Source: Cichorium intybus (taxonomy: Eukaryota; Streptophyta; Magnoliopsida; Asterales; Asteraceae). From it: a stretch of DNA of 64,000 nucleotides. Of this stretch, positions 42,686 to 56,441 are shown piece by piece; within the stretch, counting starts at the first letter, position 1, and each line of letters begins with the position of its first letter. The stretch lies in the NCBI GenBank assembly GCA_023525715.1, contig CM042013.1:75189494-75253493 (forward strand), written 5' to 3'. Under the pieces are notes generated by a model. It saw only the letters and a program-made list of their open reading frames with translations, had not been told where the DNA came from and did no database searches. The position numbers and the translations under genes are program-made.

Positions 42686-45600
42686 TTATTGTAGAGTGGA
42701 TCCATCAATCATTCCAAGTCCACGAACAATTCTTGTAAATGCCTCTTCATTTAAAGCCTTTGTGAAGATGTCTGCCAATTGTTCTGTTGTGTGAACAAAG
42801 TGCACCTCAATATTCCCCTCCTCAACATGACTTTTTATGAAGTGATAACGAAGAGCTATATGCTTCGTCTTGGAATGTTGAACAGGATTGTGGCATATAC
42901 GAATGGCACTTTGTGAATCACAAAACAATGGTATTTTTCTCCTGTTGATGGCATAGTCCTTCAGTTGACTTAGAATCCAGATGATTTGTGAGGTACAAGC
43001 TACAGCTGCTACGTATTCTGCTTCTGCTGTGGAGATAGAGACACAAGTTTGCTTCTTGGATTGCCAGCTGATTAACTTCCCATCCAGGAATTGACAACCT
43101 TCCGAAGTGCTCTTGCGATCAATAGAGCATCCACCAAGATCTGAGTCTGAATAAGCTTGTATGTAGAAGCCAGAGTTTGCTGGGTACCACATGCCATAAC
43201 CAGGTGTGCCATGAAGATATCGAAAGATTGTCTTAACCGCAGCCAAATGAGGTTCTCTTGGGTCAGCCTGATATCTTGCACAATTGCAGACCGCGAACAT
43301 GATATCAGGGCGACTGGCTGTGAGATAGAGCAGTGATCCAATCATGCTTCGGTATTGCTGTATGTCTGTCTTCGGTTTGTCTAATGAAGGATTTAACCTT
43401 GTACCTGCAGACAATGGCACTTTAGCTTTGGAGCAGTTAGTCATTCCGAAGCGTTCAAGCAAACTCTTCGTGTATTTTTGTTGATTGATAAAGATCCCCT
43501 CATTAGATTGTTTTATTTGTAATCCAAGAAAGAAATTAATCCTTCCCATCATACTCATCTAAAATTTGCTTTTCATTAGTTTTTCAAAATCTTTTGACAA
43601 ATTGGGGTCAGTGGATCCGAAGATTATGTCATCCACATAGATTTGGACTAACATCAAATGAGATCAAACTTTCTTTCTGAAAAGTGTTGGATCCACTGAA
43701 CCTTGTTTAAAGCTTGATTCTTTTAAAAATTTTGTCAAGGTCTCATACCAAGCTCTTGGAGCTTGTTTTAAACCATAGACAGCCTTGTCTAGCGCATAGC
43801 AATGGTTTGGATGTTCTATACTTTCAAAGTCAGGTGGTTGTTCAACGAAAACGGTTTCCTCGAGATCACCATTCAGAAAGGCACACTTGACATCCATTTG
43901 AAAGACATCAAAGTTTTTGTGTGCAGCATAAGCCAAAAATATCCTAACTGATTCGAGTCTGGCAACAGGAGCAAATGTTTATTCATAATCAATCCCCTCA
44001 TGTTGACAATAACCCTTGACAACCAGCCTTGCTTTGTTCCGAACCACATTGTCTTTGGTGTCTAGTTTGTTTTTGTACACCCATTTCAGACCAACAATTG
44101 AAGCATTTGCAGGTTTTGGAATAAGCCTCCAAACTTTGTTTCTTTCAAATTCTTCTAATTCCAACTGCATTGCTTCAATCCAGTCAGGGTGATCGAAAGC
44201 ATCTTTAACATTTTTAGGTTCTAGCATGGAGATATAGACATTGAACATGCACAACTCTAAAGTTTTGTTTAAGTCAAGTTGTCTTTGGTGAAGTTGTGCA
44301 CGAGTCAATACTCTAGCATGAACGTTACCGATGACTAGTGATGGTGGATGATTTTTTGTCCATTTGTCCAAAGGAGGATAGTTTGGATCAAAATCAGGTG
44401 GTCCTTCAGAATCAATATCCACAATATCTTAAGGATATCCCGAAGTGGAAGGGAAATCACTCATTATTAAATGATTGTTTGAATTAGTTGCATTTGACTG
44501 TGGTGTGTGCAGTTGTGAAGTAGAGTTTAGAGTGTTCTCCCCCTCGATAGCTGTTGGTGTTTAGGAAGTGGTTGCTCTATCCGAAGCGATAGGGTTGCTG
44601 AGTTTGGAGTGATAATCTCTGGCTCCCCCTGGATTGATGGATACTGGGACATGATATGAGAGATTTCCCGTAGGGTTGAAGTATGACTATTGTTTGGCTC
44701 CCCCTCAACACTAGCATTCCCTTCACTTTGGTTTGACGGCTCTCCCTCAATAGATGACAGTCTTTGTACACTACTTGTGGAAGAGTCATCGGGTCCATCT
44801 GTGAGTTTGGATAGTTCGGACACAAGGTTGTCAGGTGCCCTGGCTTCGAAGTCCATAGCCCTCACAGGTGGATCGAACAAAATAGCGAAGTCTGTATCAA
44901 ATGTAGTGATTTGTACAGCATCCACAACAGGCTTTGGAAAGATGGATGACATGGGGAATGGATGCAAAGACTTCTTGATGTAGTAATCATCGAACCTTAG
45001 GTTGTAGGTTTCTTCAATCCTTCGTGTCCTTTTGTTCATGACTCTGTAGGCTTTTGAGTCTTGAGAGTATCCAAGAAAGATTCCTTCTTCTGACTTATCA
45101 TTAAACTTAGACAAGTGATCCTTTAAGTTTAAGATAAAACACCTACAACCGAAGATGTGAAGAAATTTGACATTTGGTTTTCTTTTATTGAGTACTTCAT
45201 AAGGTGTGATATGAAATCGCTTGTGAATGTAAGATCTGTTTTGAGTAAAGCATGTAGTAGAAATGGCTTCGGCCCAAAAGTACATAGGCAAATTTGCAAA
45301 ATTTAGCATAGTTCTAGCTACTTCACACAAAGAACGATTTTTCCTTTCTACAACACCATTTTGTTGTTGAGTGTATGGTGCTGACAAGTTGTGACTAATC
45401 CCTTTTGTTTTCAAGAATCCATCAAGAGTTTGATTTTTGAATTCCGAACCATTGTCACTGTGCACAGTTCGTACTTTCTTGTTGAGCATCACTTCCATCT
45501 TCTTTATGAAATTAATGATTTCTTCAGCGGCGTCTGATTTGTTTCTTAGAAATAACACCCAAGTAAACCTTGAATAATCATCAACTATCACAAGTATATA

Positions 45601-48363
45601 CTTCTTCTTTCCAATTGACTCTATCGCGGATGGTCCACACAAGTCCATATAGAGGAGTGAAAGGGGTTCGGTGATTTTGGGATTGATCACAGTTGGATGC
45701 CTTTGTTTTGTTTGCTTTCCATGTTCACATGCAGAACAAAGTGAATCATTGTCAAATTTGAGAGCAGGCATTCCACGAACCAAATACATAGCCACTAATT
45801 TGTTTAAGTCTTTGAAGTTCAAATGAACAAGTATTCGATGCCAAAGCCAGCTAATATCGGAGTTGGCTTTTGAGAGAAGACATAAGGATTGCCCACTAGT
45901 TACATGCTTTAGATTTAAGGGAAACATTGATCCCTTGCTTTCAGATTTGAGTAAGACTTCGTTTGTTTCTTCTTTTGTGATGACACTCCCTTGGTTGTTA
46001 AATGTAACTGTGTTACCCGTTCCAACCACCAATTGAGATATGCTCACAATATTGTGTTTTAACCCTTCAACAAACGCCACTCTGCTGATTGTGAATTGGC
46101 CATTTGTTATTTTACCATAACCCCGAATTGGACATGTTTCATTGTTACCGAAGCGTACATTTCCAGCATCATCCAATGTTCTATAATCTCTAAGATATTC
46201 CCTCTTCCCTGTCATATGTCTTGAGCAGCCACTATCCATGTACCATTTAGTGTCGTACCGCTTAGTAGACATTACATGCAATTAATCAAGAAGGAGTTGG
46301 TACCCAATCAATCTTGGGTCCTCAGGGTAAGTGAAGGATTATTGAATCCATTTTTCTACAGCCTCTTCTGGTATTTCATTTGCATTTAAGTTGATCAGAT
46401 TCTCCGAAGCCTCATATGATGAGCATGATTCCGAAGAGTCTTAGCATGATTCTGAAGAGCTTTTTGTCAAATTTGTTGAGTCTGAGGTGACTGACAGAAA
46501 GCAAGTCTTCGGAACCCATTTTTGTGTGGATGATTTTGACTTCGAGGTTTTTGATGTTTTCTTTTTACTTGAAAGTATTGAACTTAAAGATGATTTTGAA
46601 GATTTTGTTTTAGCAATGAAATTTTCATTCAAATCATTTCTTTTCCAGTTTTGTCTTGATTTTTCAATTGTTGACTTCCTTGAGATTGAACTACACAACG
46701 TTGAGGTACAAAGGTACTCTTCGTATGCCAATTTGAAGTCGTTTAGTGAAAGATTCTTATATTTAAACAGATCCAAGTTTTTGTCTAGCCAATGATGAAA
46801 TGTATCTATCAAATTGTTGCCTTTGGAAAATGTTTTCTTTGTGGGTTTATGGAATTTTGGATTGGGAAAGTTAGGTTTTTTCGGTGTAAAAGTTGGTTTA
46901 ACATTTTGATTTTTGACTTCTGAAACCTTTGAGTTAAACGGTTTTGTTCCAGAAGTTAAAGCAATTGCTTCATTTTGTTTCAAGCCTCCGAAGGGATTTT
47001 TTCTCTTCACAATATTCAGAGTTTGTTTTGATTTCAAGTTCGCAACAATAGGTTTTTGAATTGGTTTAGCAGTTGCTTCATTTTGGAGAATTTGTGGTCT
47101 TTTCAAAATTTGAGGCTTTTGTACCGAAGCTTTGGTAATTGAGACTTTTGGTTTTGAAGCAGCATTTTCTGTGGTTTGTGACAATGGTACACTCTCACAA
47201 GCTTCCATTAATTGAAAAACATCCATCTTCGGAGCTGCGGGTTTTTCCACAACTTGAATTTGTTTGTTGTTTCGATTAGTGTAGATGTGATTATCATTTT
47301 TGAGATTTAAAAGATGTGACATGTTTTTAGGAATCTTTTCTTTCTCATAACAGAGACGATTGTAAATGTTGTGACCATACAGATCTTGTTTTCTTATGTT
47401 TATTTTTACTTCCATTCTTTCATTCATTTCATTTTCAACCATTTTAGAAGATGAGAAGAATCCTTCCTCAGTGACTGTGGAATTATCCTCCTCAAGAAGT
47501 TTTTCTAAATCGTTTTCAACCAAAGGTGATCCACTTGGTTTCACAAAGATGGCATTTTGGAAATAAGATATTTTCGGATAGATACAAGCCACATGAACTA
47601 ACCTTTTTGAATTGTCCTTAAGATATTGATCATAAGAGACACAAACATCTGAGATTTGTAATTTTTATTTCACAATTTCTTTGTTTTCAAAAGTTTTAGG
47701 TTCACAAACCACTTTTGCTTTTCCTTTGTCCTTCGAAGACAGTTGTGATATGTCTTCGAAGGGTGATGCGGATACGAAGGATGATTTTAATAAAGTTAAT
47801 GAAGAACAATCAATTTCCTCCATATCCGAATCGCTTTGAGAATCATTCTCAGATGCGGTTTCAACTGTAACATTTTCTTTGTTTTCAATTTGAGGAACAT
47901 TCTTTTTAAAGATTGGGATTTGTTGTGGCAATAATTTCAACAGATTATCAGCAGTGAGATGTTTTTCTACAGATATCAAACCATGTTTATACGAAGAGTT
48001 GGTCACTTCAGACCCAGATACTATAGATTCACACTCATAAGATATACTATCAACTTCCTTAAGCTTAAACTCAATAAAAGGTAATAGTTGTCTATGTTGA
48101 ACATTGCACACATCAGCTAAATGATAGATACGTGTAATATGAGCATATAAACGTTTTGCAGTTTCACAAAATATATTGTGTTGTCTCAAAATTACATCAT
48201 GATTGTTCAAAAGTTTTTCTCTATTCTCTTCTAGCAATGAGATTCTTAGGTTGGTCTTTTCTAGGGCTAGCTTCAAACTTTCTACTCTCCCCCTCAAGCT
48301 GAGAATCTCCTGCTTACTGAGTGTCTCCCTATTTTTCACATCAATAAGCATTTTATGCATCAT
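42686..48363 (-). pseudogene. SIRE-like gag end and pol, broken
   Basis: On the minus strand 47665-48363 and 46441-47592 hold a Lys/Ser-rich, partly coiled Gag-linker. 44527-46281 carries protease (MDSGCSRHMTG) and integrase (MDLCGP, HSDNGSEF, QQNGVVERKNR). 43979-44422, 43664-43936 and 42686-43558 carry reverse transcriptase (DVKCAFLNGDL, YGLKQAPRAW, YVDD near 43630) and RNase H (YSDSDLGG, SISTAEAEYVA). In-frame stops occur near 46441, 46280, 44430, 43979, 43664 and 43559, and a frameshift lies near 44560. Pol is dead, although each domain is recognisable and nearly full length. Confidence 0.9.
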
Positions 48364-48458
48364 AGAACAATCACGGGTTATTTCATTTATGATAGGAGGT
48401 GATTGAGAAATAGGAATTTTAAAAGTTGAGAGAAGTTTGGATACCTGCTCAGGAATGG

Positions 48459-49931
48459 TCAGGCGTACTCATTTGCCATCAAACATATCTCCTCATCATC
48501 ATCCGAAGTGTCGTCAGACCAGGTCTCCGGATTCACAGCTTCAGTCATCTCATTCATCTCCGAAGTCTTGAAACCAAGACCAACAGTTGTTCCATGGCCC
48601 AACAACTCTTCATCAGCTGTCTCCTCAGAAGTACTTTTCAGAAAGCTCTTACCATCATCATATGCCATGAAAGCACTATAAGTTGGCTTTCTTACTTCTT
48701 CATCTTCTGAATCAGAAGACCAGACTTGATAAGATCCTTGATAATCCTCAGCAGCCATCAGGGCTAAGTCTTTAGTCTTTTTCCTCACTTCTTCCATCTT
48801 CATTACATAGTAAGCTTCATCCTTCACTTGAGGTTTCTTCTCATTTTGTTTGCGAAGCATACAATCTTTAGCAAAGTGATTTTTACCTCGACAATAATTG
48901 CAGTCATAGCCTGAATCACCAGAAATCTTCTTCTCTTCTGTTTTCTCTTTTGAAGACTCCGAAGTCTGTGTTTCTGATGGCTTCGAAGTTGAAGACTTTG
49001 AGTTTTCCTCCTTCGGAGTGTACATTTCAGGTTTTGGTTTAGGACTGAAGTTAGGTTTGTTGAAATTCTTGACAAATGGTTTCCCTGAGTTGTTTTTGAT
49101 GAATGGTTTCTTGAATCTCCAGCTATTTTCAGCATAAAGAGCAACAGTTTCACCATTGTTGTCAACCATATAAGCAGCAACTTCTTCATCACTATCTTCG
49201 TCTTCTTCTTTTGAAACAAGTGCCAGTGGTCCAGTTCCAGCATTCTCACTTCTACAACCCACGACATCTGGTTCATGTGACTTTAGCAGATTGTACAGAG
49301 CAGCCAACTTGTACTTCTCAATGTTTTCATAGGATTTAACCATGAGCATGATTGGTCTACATTCCTTGCGAAGACTATAGAGAATTTGATGTTGATTTCT
49401 TGTTGGCTTCGGGTCTCTCCATACTTATCCAGGGTATAGATCATGTTACTAAGACGTTCATAGCATGCTTCAAGGGACTCATTCTCTTCTTTTTTGAAGT
49501 TTCGAAAGTCTGCTAGAATTTCTTGAACCTTGCTTGTGTCAAGAATCTTGTCACCTCCAAAACGAAGTTCAAGATTATCCTACATTTCTTTGGCAGATTT
49601 CGCATCGGCTATGTGATGACTGACATCAGGACCCAGTCCACTTCGTAGGTCTCGCATGGCTCTTTCGTCATTTTCGAGTTTCTTCATATCTGCGGCATTC
49701 AGAACTATAGCTTCTTCTCCATCAGGAACTACGAATCAACCGGCTATGTCTGTATGAGGACCATCAGTCCACTGATCTCCAAAGATCCTTATCAAGACCT
49801 ATTAGATAGTCCTTCATTCTTCCAGCCCAATAGTCATAGTAAGAGGTTACTAGAACAGGGGCTTTTGTTGCAGAACCAATGAGATTTGCATATTTGAGCA
49901 TGTTTGCGTAAGTTGTTGTAGAGTCGGCCAT
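48459..49931 (-). pseudogene. SIRE-like gag, broken
   Basis: The minus-strand ATG at 49931 lies 150 bp after the primer site and begins MADSTTTYANMLKYANLIG. A UBN2-type gag domain follows with internal stops (near 49755 and 49580). The open part at 48459-49349 ends with a CCHC knuckle, CNYCRGKNHFAKDC (48861-48902), then acidic sequence. A frameshift near 48450 separates it from the downstream frame. Confidence 0.85.
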
Positions 49932-50080
49932 ATTGATTGATTTTTAAACCGGATCTTTTCAGAAAAACTTATCAAAGAAGGTTGATTACAGTTGCAGAAA
50001 CCTAGATCTGGGAAACAAGCTAGATCTAGAACTGTAACAAGAAAAATGAGCTTCAATGGAATAAGTTTTCGAGCTGTCCT

Positions 50081-50092
50081 GCTCTGATACCA
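50081..50092 (-). other. Primer binding site (initiator Met tRNA), minus strand
   Basis: The minus strand reads TGGTATCAGAGC two bases after the 5' LTR end, the complement of plant initiator tRNA-Met. Confidence 0.9.
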
Positions 50093-50094
50093 CT

Positions 50095-50578
50095 TGTTGG
50101 GAGTTAAATTCAATCAAGGGATGGATTGACTGAGTGTTTAACAATATGAATCAAAGAGATAAGCAACACAATTTAATTGTAAGAATGAACATTAAAGAAC
50201 TTAACATGAATTGGATAACATGTGTCGAATGCTTGTATTTCACGATTAGGGTTTTACAATTGGGATGATGATCAACTCACCCTCGACACGGTATGGTATC
50301 AATGATATTTATACTTGATCAGCGATACGCATAATACAACTTTATTACAGAGATTATCCTATCAGAGTACTAACCAATAGGATATTAGATTCATGCAACA
50401 CGTAATGTACTATTACGCGTTCTTACAAAAGTTTGACAGGCTGTGAAGTCTTCGGATCCTCCGTGCATCACACTTCGGAGTCTTCAGACTTCGGGGTTCT
50501 TCTTGTAATTTATTACTTCGGGGTCACAAGCAGGAGGTCTTCGGATGGTTGAGCACTTCAGCACAAATAGGCTCAACA
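50095..50578 (-). repeat. SIRE-like 5' LTR (484 bp)
   Basis: It matches 36737-37224 with about 11 substitutions and two small indels. It is followed on the plus-strand right by the duplication GATTT. Confidence 0.92.
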
Positions 50579-51265
50579 GATTTCAACACGTTTTATTATA
50601 CAGGTGGACACGACACGACACAATTATTAAAAGGTTAAGGTTAGCGTTGAGAGTTTCAACTCTACGATGACACGAACATGACCCGTTTACCTATATACAA
50701 GTTTTTTTTTAATTTAATAGATAAATTCCACTGACCTAAAAAAACCAAATATGAATGAAAAACTTTGGGGTAAGTTATTTTCTAATATAATAACAACTTT
50801 TTCTCCTAGGTCAATACTTAGTTTTTAGGTTTTTCATTTTCTCATATACTCCACAGTTCTACTCAACCACTCTCTCATTCTCGTGACCTCATTCATCAAC
50901 TTCTCCAATTCCTAGTCTTTCTACTTTCTGTTTCAACTTGTAATTAGATTTTCCTTTCTGCCTCTTAACTTCTAATCTTTTCGGTTTTCCCTTTTTCGTT
51001 TATATCTTAACAACTTTTACTTTTTCAACTTCTTTATTATTTCAACATGACACGACACTACACATATACAAGGACTAAACCCTAAACCCGTTAACCTGAC
51101 ACGAACTCGACATGAAAATAAACTGGTTGACCTGACACGACACGATATGTTTTTTAAAGGGGTCGGCTTAGGGTCAAACTTTCTCAACCTATTTAATGTT
51201 TTGACTCGACACGGACCCGACATGACACGACACGACACAACACATTTGCCAGGTCTAGTAGGGAT

Positions 51266-53990
51266 CGTGCATGTAGAGGAAAACTTGGAACAAATCAAAC
51301 AAGATATCCGGTCTTGGTAAATGTCAAGTAATGAAGTGCATCCACAAGGCTACATTAAAGTGAGTGGTCATTAACCGAAGTACCGTTGGGGTTAATTTTG
51401 GTAGTCAGATCAACAAGGTTATTCCAAGGGTTGCACTGGATCATGTGAGCTCGATCAAGGATCTAGTGTGCATACTTTTGCTGTGTGAGAGAAACATGCT
51501 TGAGGGTTATCGTGTTACAAAAATGCAAAGAAAAGAATTAAATGCTCCGAAACATGTCATAGCAAATTCGTGACTCAAAACAAAGATGATCTACTAGAGA
51601 CTTGAGTAAGGATTACGTAGATTCTATGAGAATGATATTTTCCATATAGAGAAATAAATATACAAGGTCTTGCAGTTAATGTAATATAATAAGAGATATG
51701 TCAGTCTTGTTGTGTTGAAAACCAAGTTGTACGGTATAACCTGCAAAACAATGGGATGCTTGTAAGGTCTAATTGTGAGATCTCTGAAGGTGAGAGATGT
51801 GATGTGGCATATAAGAGTCTATGAAGGCAGGGGTTAAGGAATTATACTGTCTTACCAAGATGTCCATGAAACAAAGCATTCTTTACATCTTGCTACTAAA
51901 ACGGGCAGTGTCACGAAATGGCAAGACTGAGAATGGTTCCAATAGTGGCATGTTTGACCACACAACTGAAAGTTCCATTACAATCTAGGCCTGATTGGCT
52001 TTTTCTGATAGCTACAAAGCAAGTTTTATACCCGGTAAATGACCTATCAACTTTAAATTTATGTTTAAATAACTATTATGATTGAACTATAATAACACCC
52101 AAATGGAGGGGATAATAGACCAAGTACCAATTTTTATAAGGGTATTATACTCATCTTGCATAGTATTATGTATATGGGGGTCTTTGAGCGCTTAGAGATA
52201 AGATTTCGAGAGAGGCAAAATAGCGAAAGTGTGTAGGTTTAAATGCCAATGAGGTTTGGAAATACCGAGATGGGACCATGTAGTCATCGAGTGAGAGGGG
52301 AAGGGGGGATGTCGTAGGCAACATGTTGTGGGAAGGGCTTGTAGAGGTACCGGTGTACGTGGTGTAGCAATGATAGGGTACTGGTAATGTAGCAGCAACT
52401 GAGTTGGCGGATAGGAGGAGTGACAATGAGGGGTTGGTTGGCGTTTGTCGAGGAGTATGAATGGTTAAATGGTAATAACAATAGATTCAAGGATGTAAGG
52501 AGTCATGTGAAAATAGACTTGGGTCTAGGAAGGTGTATGGTGAAGGGCGGTTTCGGGTCATTGATGCAAAATGAAAAACATCCTCGTTGAAGGTGACATG
52601 ACAAGAGATACATATTTTCTTAGAGTGAAGATTGATGTATGGATACTCGCAATGATTGGAAAGGTAACCTAATATTAAAGATGTGTATTATGGGGATAGT
52701 TTATGCAGAGGATGGAGGCGTCGATAACAAAGGCAACAAAAAATATGAAGGTGATCCTAGGTGGGTTGTTTTTGGTAGAGTTATTTTATACAAGATCGTA
52801 TGTGGGTTCTTTTTGGTAGAGTTTTTGCAAGGTGTCATACGGGATGTCCTCAACCCAATAGGTGGGTGGTATATGAGAATGGAATGGGGGAATGCATATA
52901 AAATTATTGATGGTGCACGGATCATGCGTTCTGATCGGCCATTTTTTGTGACATTTTTGGACATGAAAAACACATTTGGATACCAAGAGTATCAAACACA
53001 TGAGGAAGTGATGTGTTTTCGTATTCCCCACCATGGTCATAGTGAAATGCATGAAGTTTATTATTTAGTTTGGTTCAGAGATAGGCACTAAAATGCATAA
53101 TTTTGGATAAGGCATTACTTTTATGTCTTAGCAGGTAGACGCATAGAAAATGTGAATAGTGTTCAAGGAATACAATGTAATACTTGAGTACACTTAAACT
53201 TGGAATGGGGGATGTCCATAAGTGAAACTTGACCAAATCAAATGGAGAATGGCCATTCAAAACCAAAAAAGAAGACAAATATGTTTACAAACTTTGCAAG
53301 CATTACAAAGCAAATATGATAGATGTTTATTATATTAAATAAAATTGTTGGAAAATAAATGGAGGGTTACTTTGTTAACAGGATGTACAAGGCATTGGTG
53401 CCACGTTGTGCGATTGGAAGAGATAAGAAAATCTTGCGGTGATAACATAGAAAAGTAGACTAGATAAAGGTCCCCATACTATCACATCGTAGATGTATTT
53501 GTTGGGTGTACGGGTCCCTTATAAAAACCAACATTTCTCAAGTTCAATAGTGAAATTATTATCTCTTTTGAGTTGGCAACAAACAAAATATTTTTGTATA
53601 TTTGCGGTGGCAAGAAAATTGTTAAGATCAAGTGTGCAACAAGGAGTTTGGAAAAATATCATGGTCCGTGTTGGTGAAAGGAATATGATTACAGGGACCA
53701 AGAATGATAGACTAGAGACCGCTTATTAAAGACAATAGCGAGGTTACCCGTGTATGCAATAGATGGTGGCATGATATTGTAGCCATGTACCACCCTGATT
53801 TGGTAGTGTCCTTTAGACTTATGGCATGGAAAGCATAACGTAATGCAATGGCTTAATCAAGGACAACACTTATTTGATGTGTAAAAGGGACCCTTGCGAC
53901 TCAACTTCTGAATAAAGAATATCAACTTGTTGGAGAAGTTCTGGTGATAGTGAAGAGTTAAAGTATAACGAAGCTTATGAAGTGGAAAAG
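51266..53990 (-). mobile_element. Decayed Ale/Retrofit-like Copia, 5' part: protease to RT
   Basis: Short minus-strand frames line up in pol order. A protease-side TGNLAIV is near 53750, and a pre-integrase segment NNFLATANIQ...RDNNFTIE is near 53540-53620. Integrase pieces follow (FDLVKFHLWTSPIPSL near 53200, KNGRSERMIRA near 52930, PPTYW). A post-integrase linker comes next, then RT pieces: KHKFKVD, TFSCVVKHATIGTILSLA near 51950, DVKNALFHGHL near 51870, and a YLTFT segment near 51320. Frameshifts and stops are frequent. The RNase H continuation is at 35895-36660, beyond the hAT/SIRE nest. Gag is missing or unrecognisable. Confidence 0.75.
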
Positions 53991-54009
53991 GTAATGATAC
54001 CAAACAGTA

Positions 54010-54707
<698 letters not shown>

Positions 54708-54866
54708 CTCCCCCTTGAATGACATCATTCTACATCAGAGTTCAACTTTGAAGTACTGTCTCATTAAAAACCTTGCTAAAGAAAACCCAATGGGAAAAAA
54801 CTTTAGCGAAGGGAAAAAGAGTGCAGTGTCTAGTTGACTCTCCCTCATTTAGATATCGAATGACCA

Positions 54867-56417
54867 TTATGTATTGTGTAGATGTCTCATTCCAATACCA
54901 TGAACATGTTTTCTAAAGATCTTGGTAGGAAGTGCCTTTGTGAAAAGATCTGCTGCATTGTTGCTAGATTGAACATATTTTAGTTCAATCTGTTGATTCT
55001 TTATACGCTCTTGAGTGTATTCAAAAAACTTTGGAGGAATATGTTTTGTCCTGTCGCTTTTGATGTACCCTTCTTTCATTTGAGCGACACATGCTGCATT
55101 ATCTTCATAGATTAAGGTTGGAGATTTATCTTTATCTATTCCACAAGAAGTCAGGATAAGTTGTGTCATCGATCTTAACCATGTACATTCTCTACTAGCT
55201 TCATTTAGAGCAATTACTTCTGCATGATTTGAAGATGTGGCGACGAGTGTTTGCTTTTGAGAACGCCAAGATATTGCAGTACCTCCATTCATGAATACAT
55301 ATCCAGTTTGAGATCTAGCTTTATGAGGATCAGACAAGTAACCTGCATCTGCATAACCAATCAAGCCTTGTTTTGAACTATTAGGAAAAAATAAACCTAA
55401 ATCAGTAGTTCCGCGAAGGTATCGTAATATGTGCTTGATTCCATTCCAGTGTCTTTTTGTTGGAGATGAACTAAATCTTGCTAATAGATTTACTGCAAAA
55501 GAAATGTCAGGTCTAGTACAATTAGTAAGATACATAAGAGCTCCAATTGCATTAAGATATGGTACTTCTGGACCAAGAATTTCTTCATTTTCCTCACAAG
55601 GGCGATATGGATCTTTTTCAATATTTAGTGATCTAACAATCATTGGAGAGCTTAAAGGTTTGGCTTTATCCATATTAAAACGTTTCAAGACCCTTTCTGT
55701 ATAGTTCGATTGATGGACAAGTATCCCATTTGGCATATGCTCAATCTGTAAACCAAGACAATATTTGGTTTTCCCAAGGTCTTTCATTTCAAATTCTTTC
55801 TTTAAAAATTCAATCACTTCAAGGATATCTTTATTCGTCCCAATAATGTTCAGATCATCAACATAGACGGCTATAATCACATATCCAGATGTTGTTTTCT
55901 TAATAAATACACACGGACAAATAGTATTGTTTTTATAGCCTTTGCTTATTAAGTAATCACTTAGACGATTGTACCACATACGTCCAGATTGCTTTAACCC
56001 ATACAATGATCTTTGCAGTTTGATAGAATACATTTGTTTGGGTTTTGCACTTAATGCTTCTGGCATTTTAAATCCTTCGGGGATTTTCATATATATATCA
56101 CTGTCAAGTGATCCATATAAGTAAGCAGTAACAACATCCATAAGATGCATATCTAAATTTTCAGAAACTGCTACACTGATTAAATATCTGAAAGTGATTG
56201 CATCCATAACAGGAGAATATGTTTCTTCATAATCGATTCCCGGCCTTTGAGAAAAACCCTGAGCAACGAGCCTGGCTTTGTATCTCACAATTTCATTTTT
56301 CTCATTTCTTTTTCGTATAAAAATCCATCTGTATCCCAATGGTTTCACAACTCCAGGTGTGAGTATAATAGGTCCAAAAACCTTTCTGTTATTGAGAGAC
56401 GTTAATTCAGCTTGCAT
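54867..56417 (-). pseudogene. Copia reverse transcriptase-RNase H (516-codon open part)
   Basis: The frame runs from the RT N-terminus (RLVAQGFSQRPGIDYEETYSP) through DVVTAYLYGSL, YGLKQSGRMW and the catalytic YVDD to RNase H (YADAGYLSDP, EDNAACVAQ) and the C-terminal ALPTKIF segment. It is in the same frame as the ORF ending at 56442 and separated from it by one TAG codon. The two are therefore one pol gene cut by a single nonsense mutation between integrase and RT. Confidence 0.88.
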
Positions 56418-56441
56418 GGCCTCATTCCATTTACCCCAATC

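Larger units (their letters stand above)
36737..50578 (-). mobile_element. SIRE-like Copia element with extra ORF (13.8 kb)
   Basis: Both LTRs, primer site and purine tract are on the minus strand, and a perfect 5-bp duplication GATTT flanks it (36732-36736, 50579-50583). Minus-strand order is 5' LTR, gag, pol, 2.1-kb spacer, additional ORF, 3' LTR. An ORF in the envelope position with proline-rich and coiled-coil parts is known from SIRE/Maximus Copia elements; lineage is inferred from that. The LTRs differ at about 11 of 480 sites, older than the other elements here. Gag, pol and the extra ORF all carry stops or frameshifts. Confidence 0.92.
36669..51257. mobile_element. Small hAT-like element, split by a SIRE-like Copia
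   Basis: The termini are TAGAGGTGGCAAA (36669-36681) and, inverted, TAGACCTGGCAAA (51245-51257), typical of hAT-type ends. The flanks are GCAGGGAT (36661-36668) and GTAGGGAT (51258-51265), an 8-bp target duplication with one C/T mismatch. Without the Copia insertion the element is only about 0.74 kb (36669-36736 plus 50584-51257), full of GACACGACACGAC-type repeats. It has no transposase, so it is non-autonomous. Confidence 0.8.

Noticed and set aside
52639..53091. Plus-strand 150-aa ORF inside the decayed Copia
   Set aside because: The minus strand of the same segment gives integrase motifs (SERMIRA, PPTYW), so the plus frame is a shadow.
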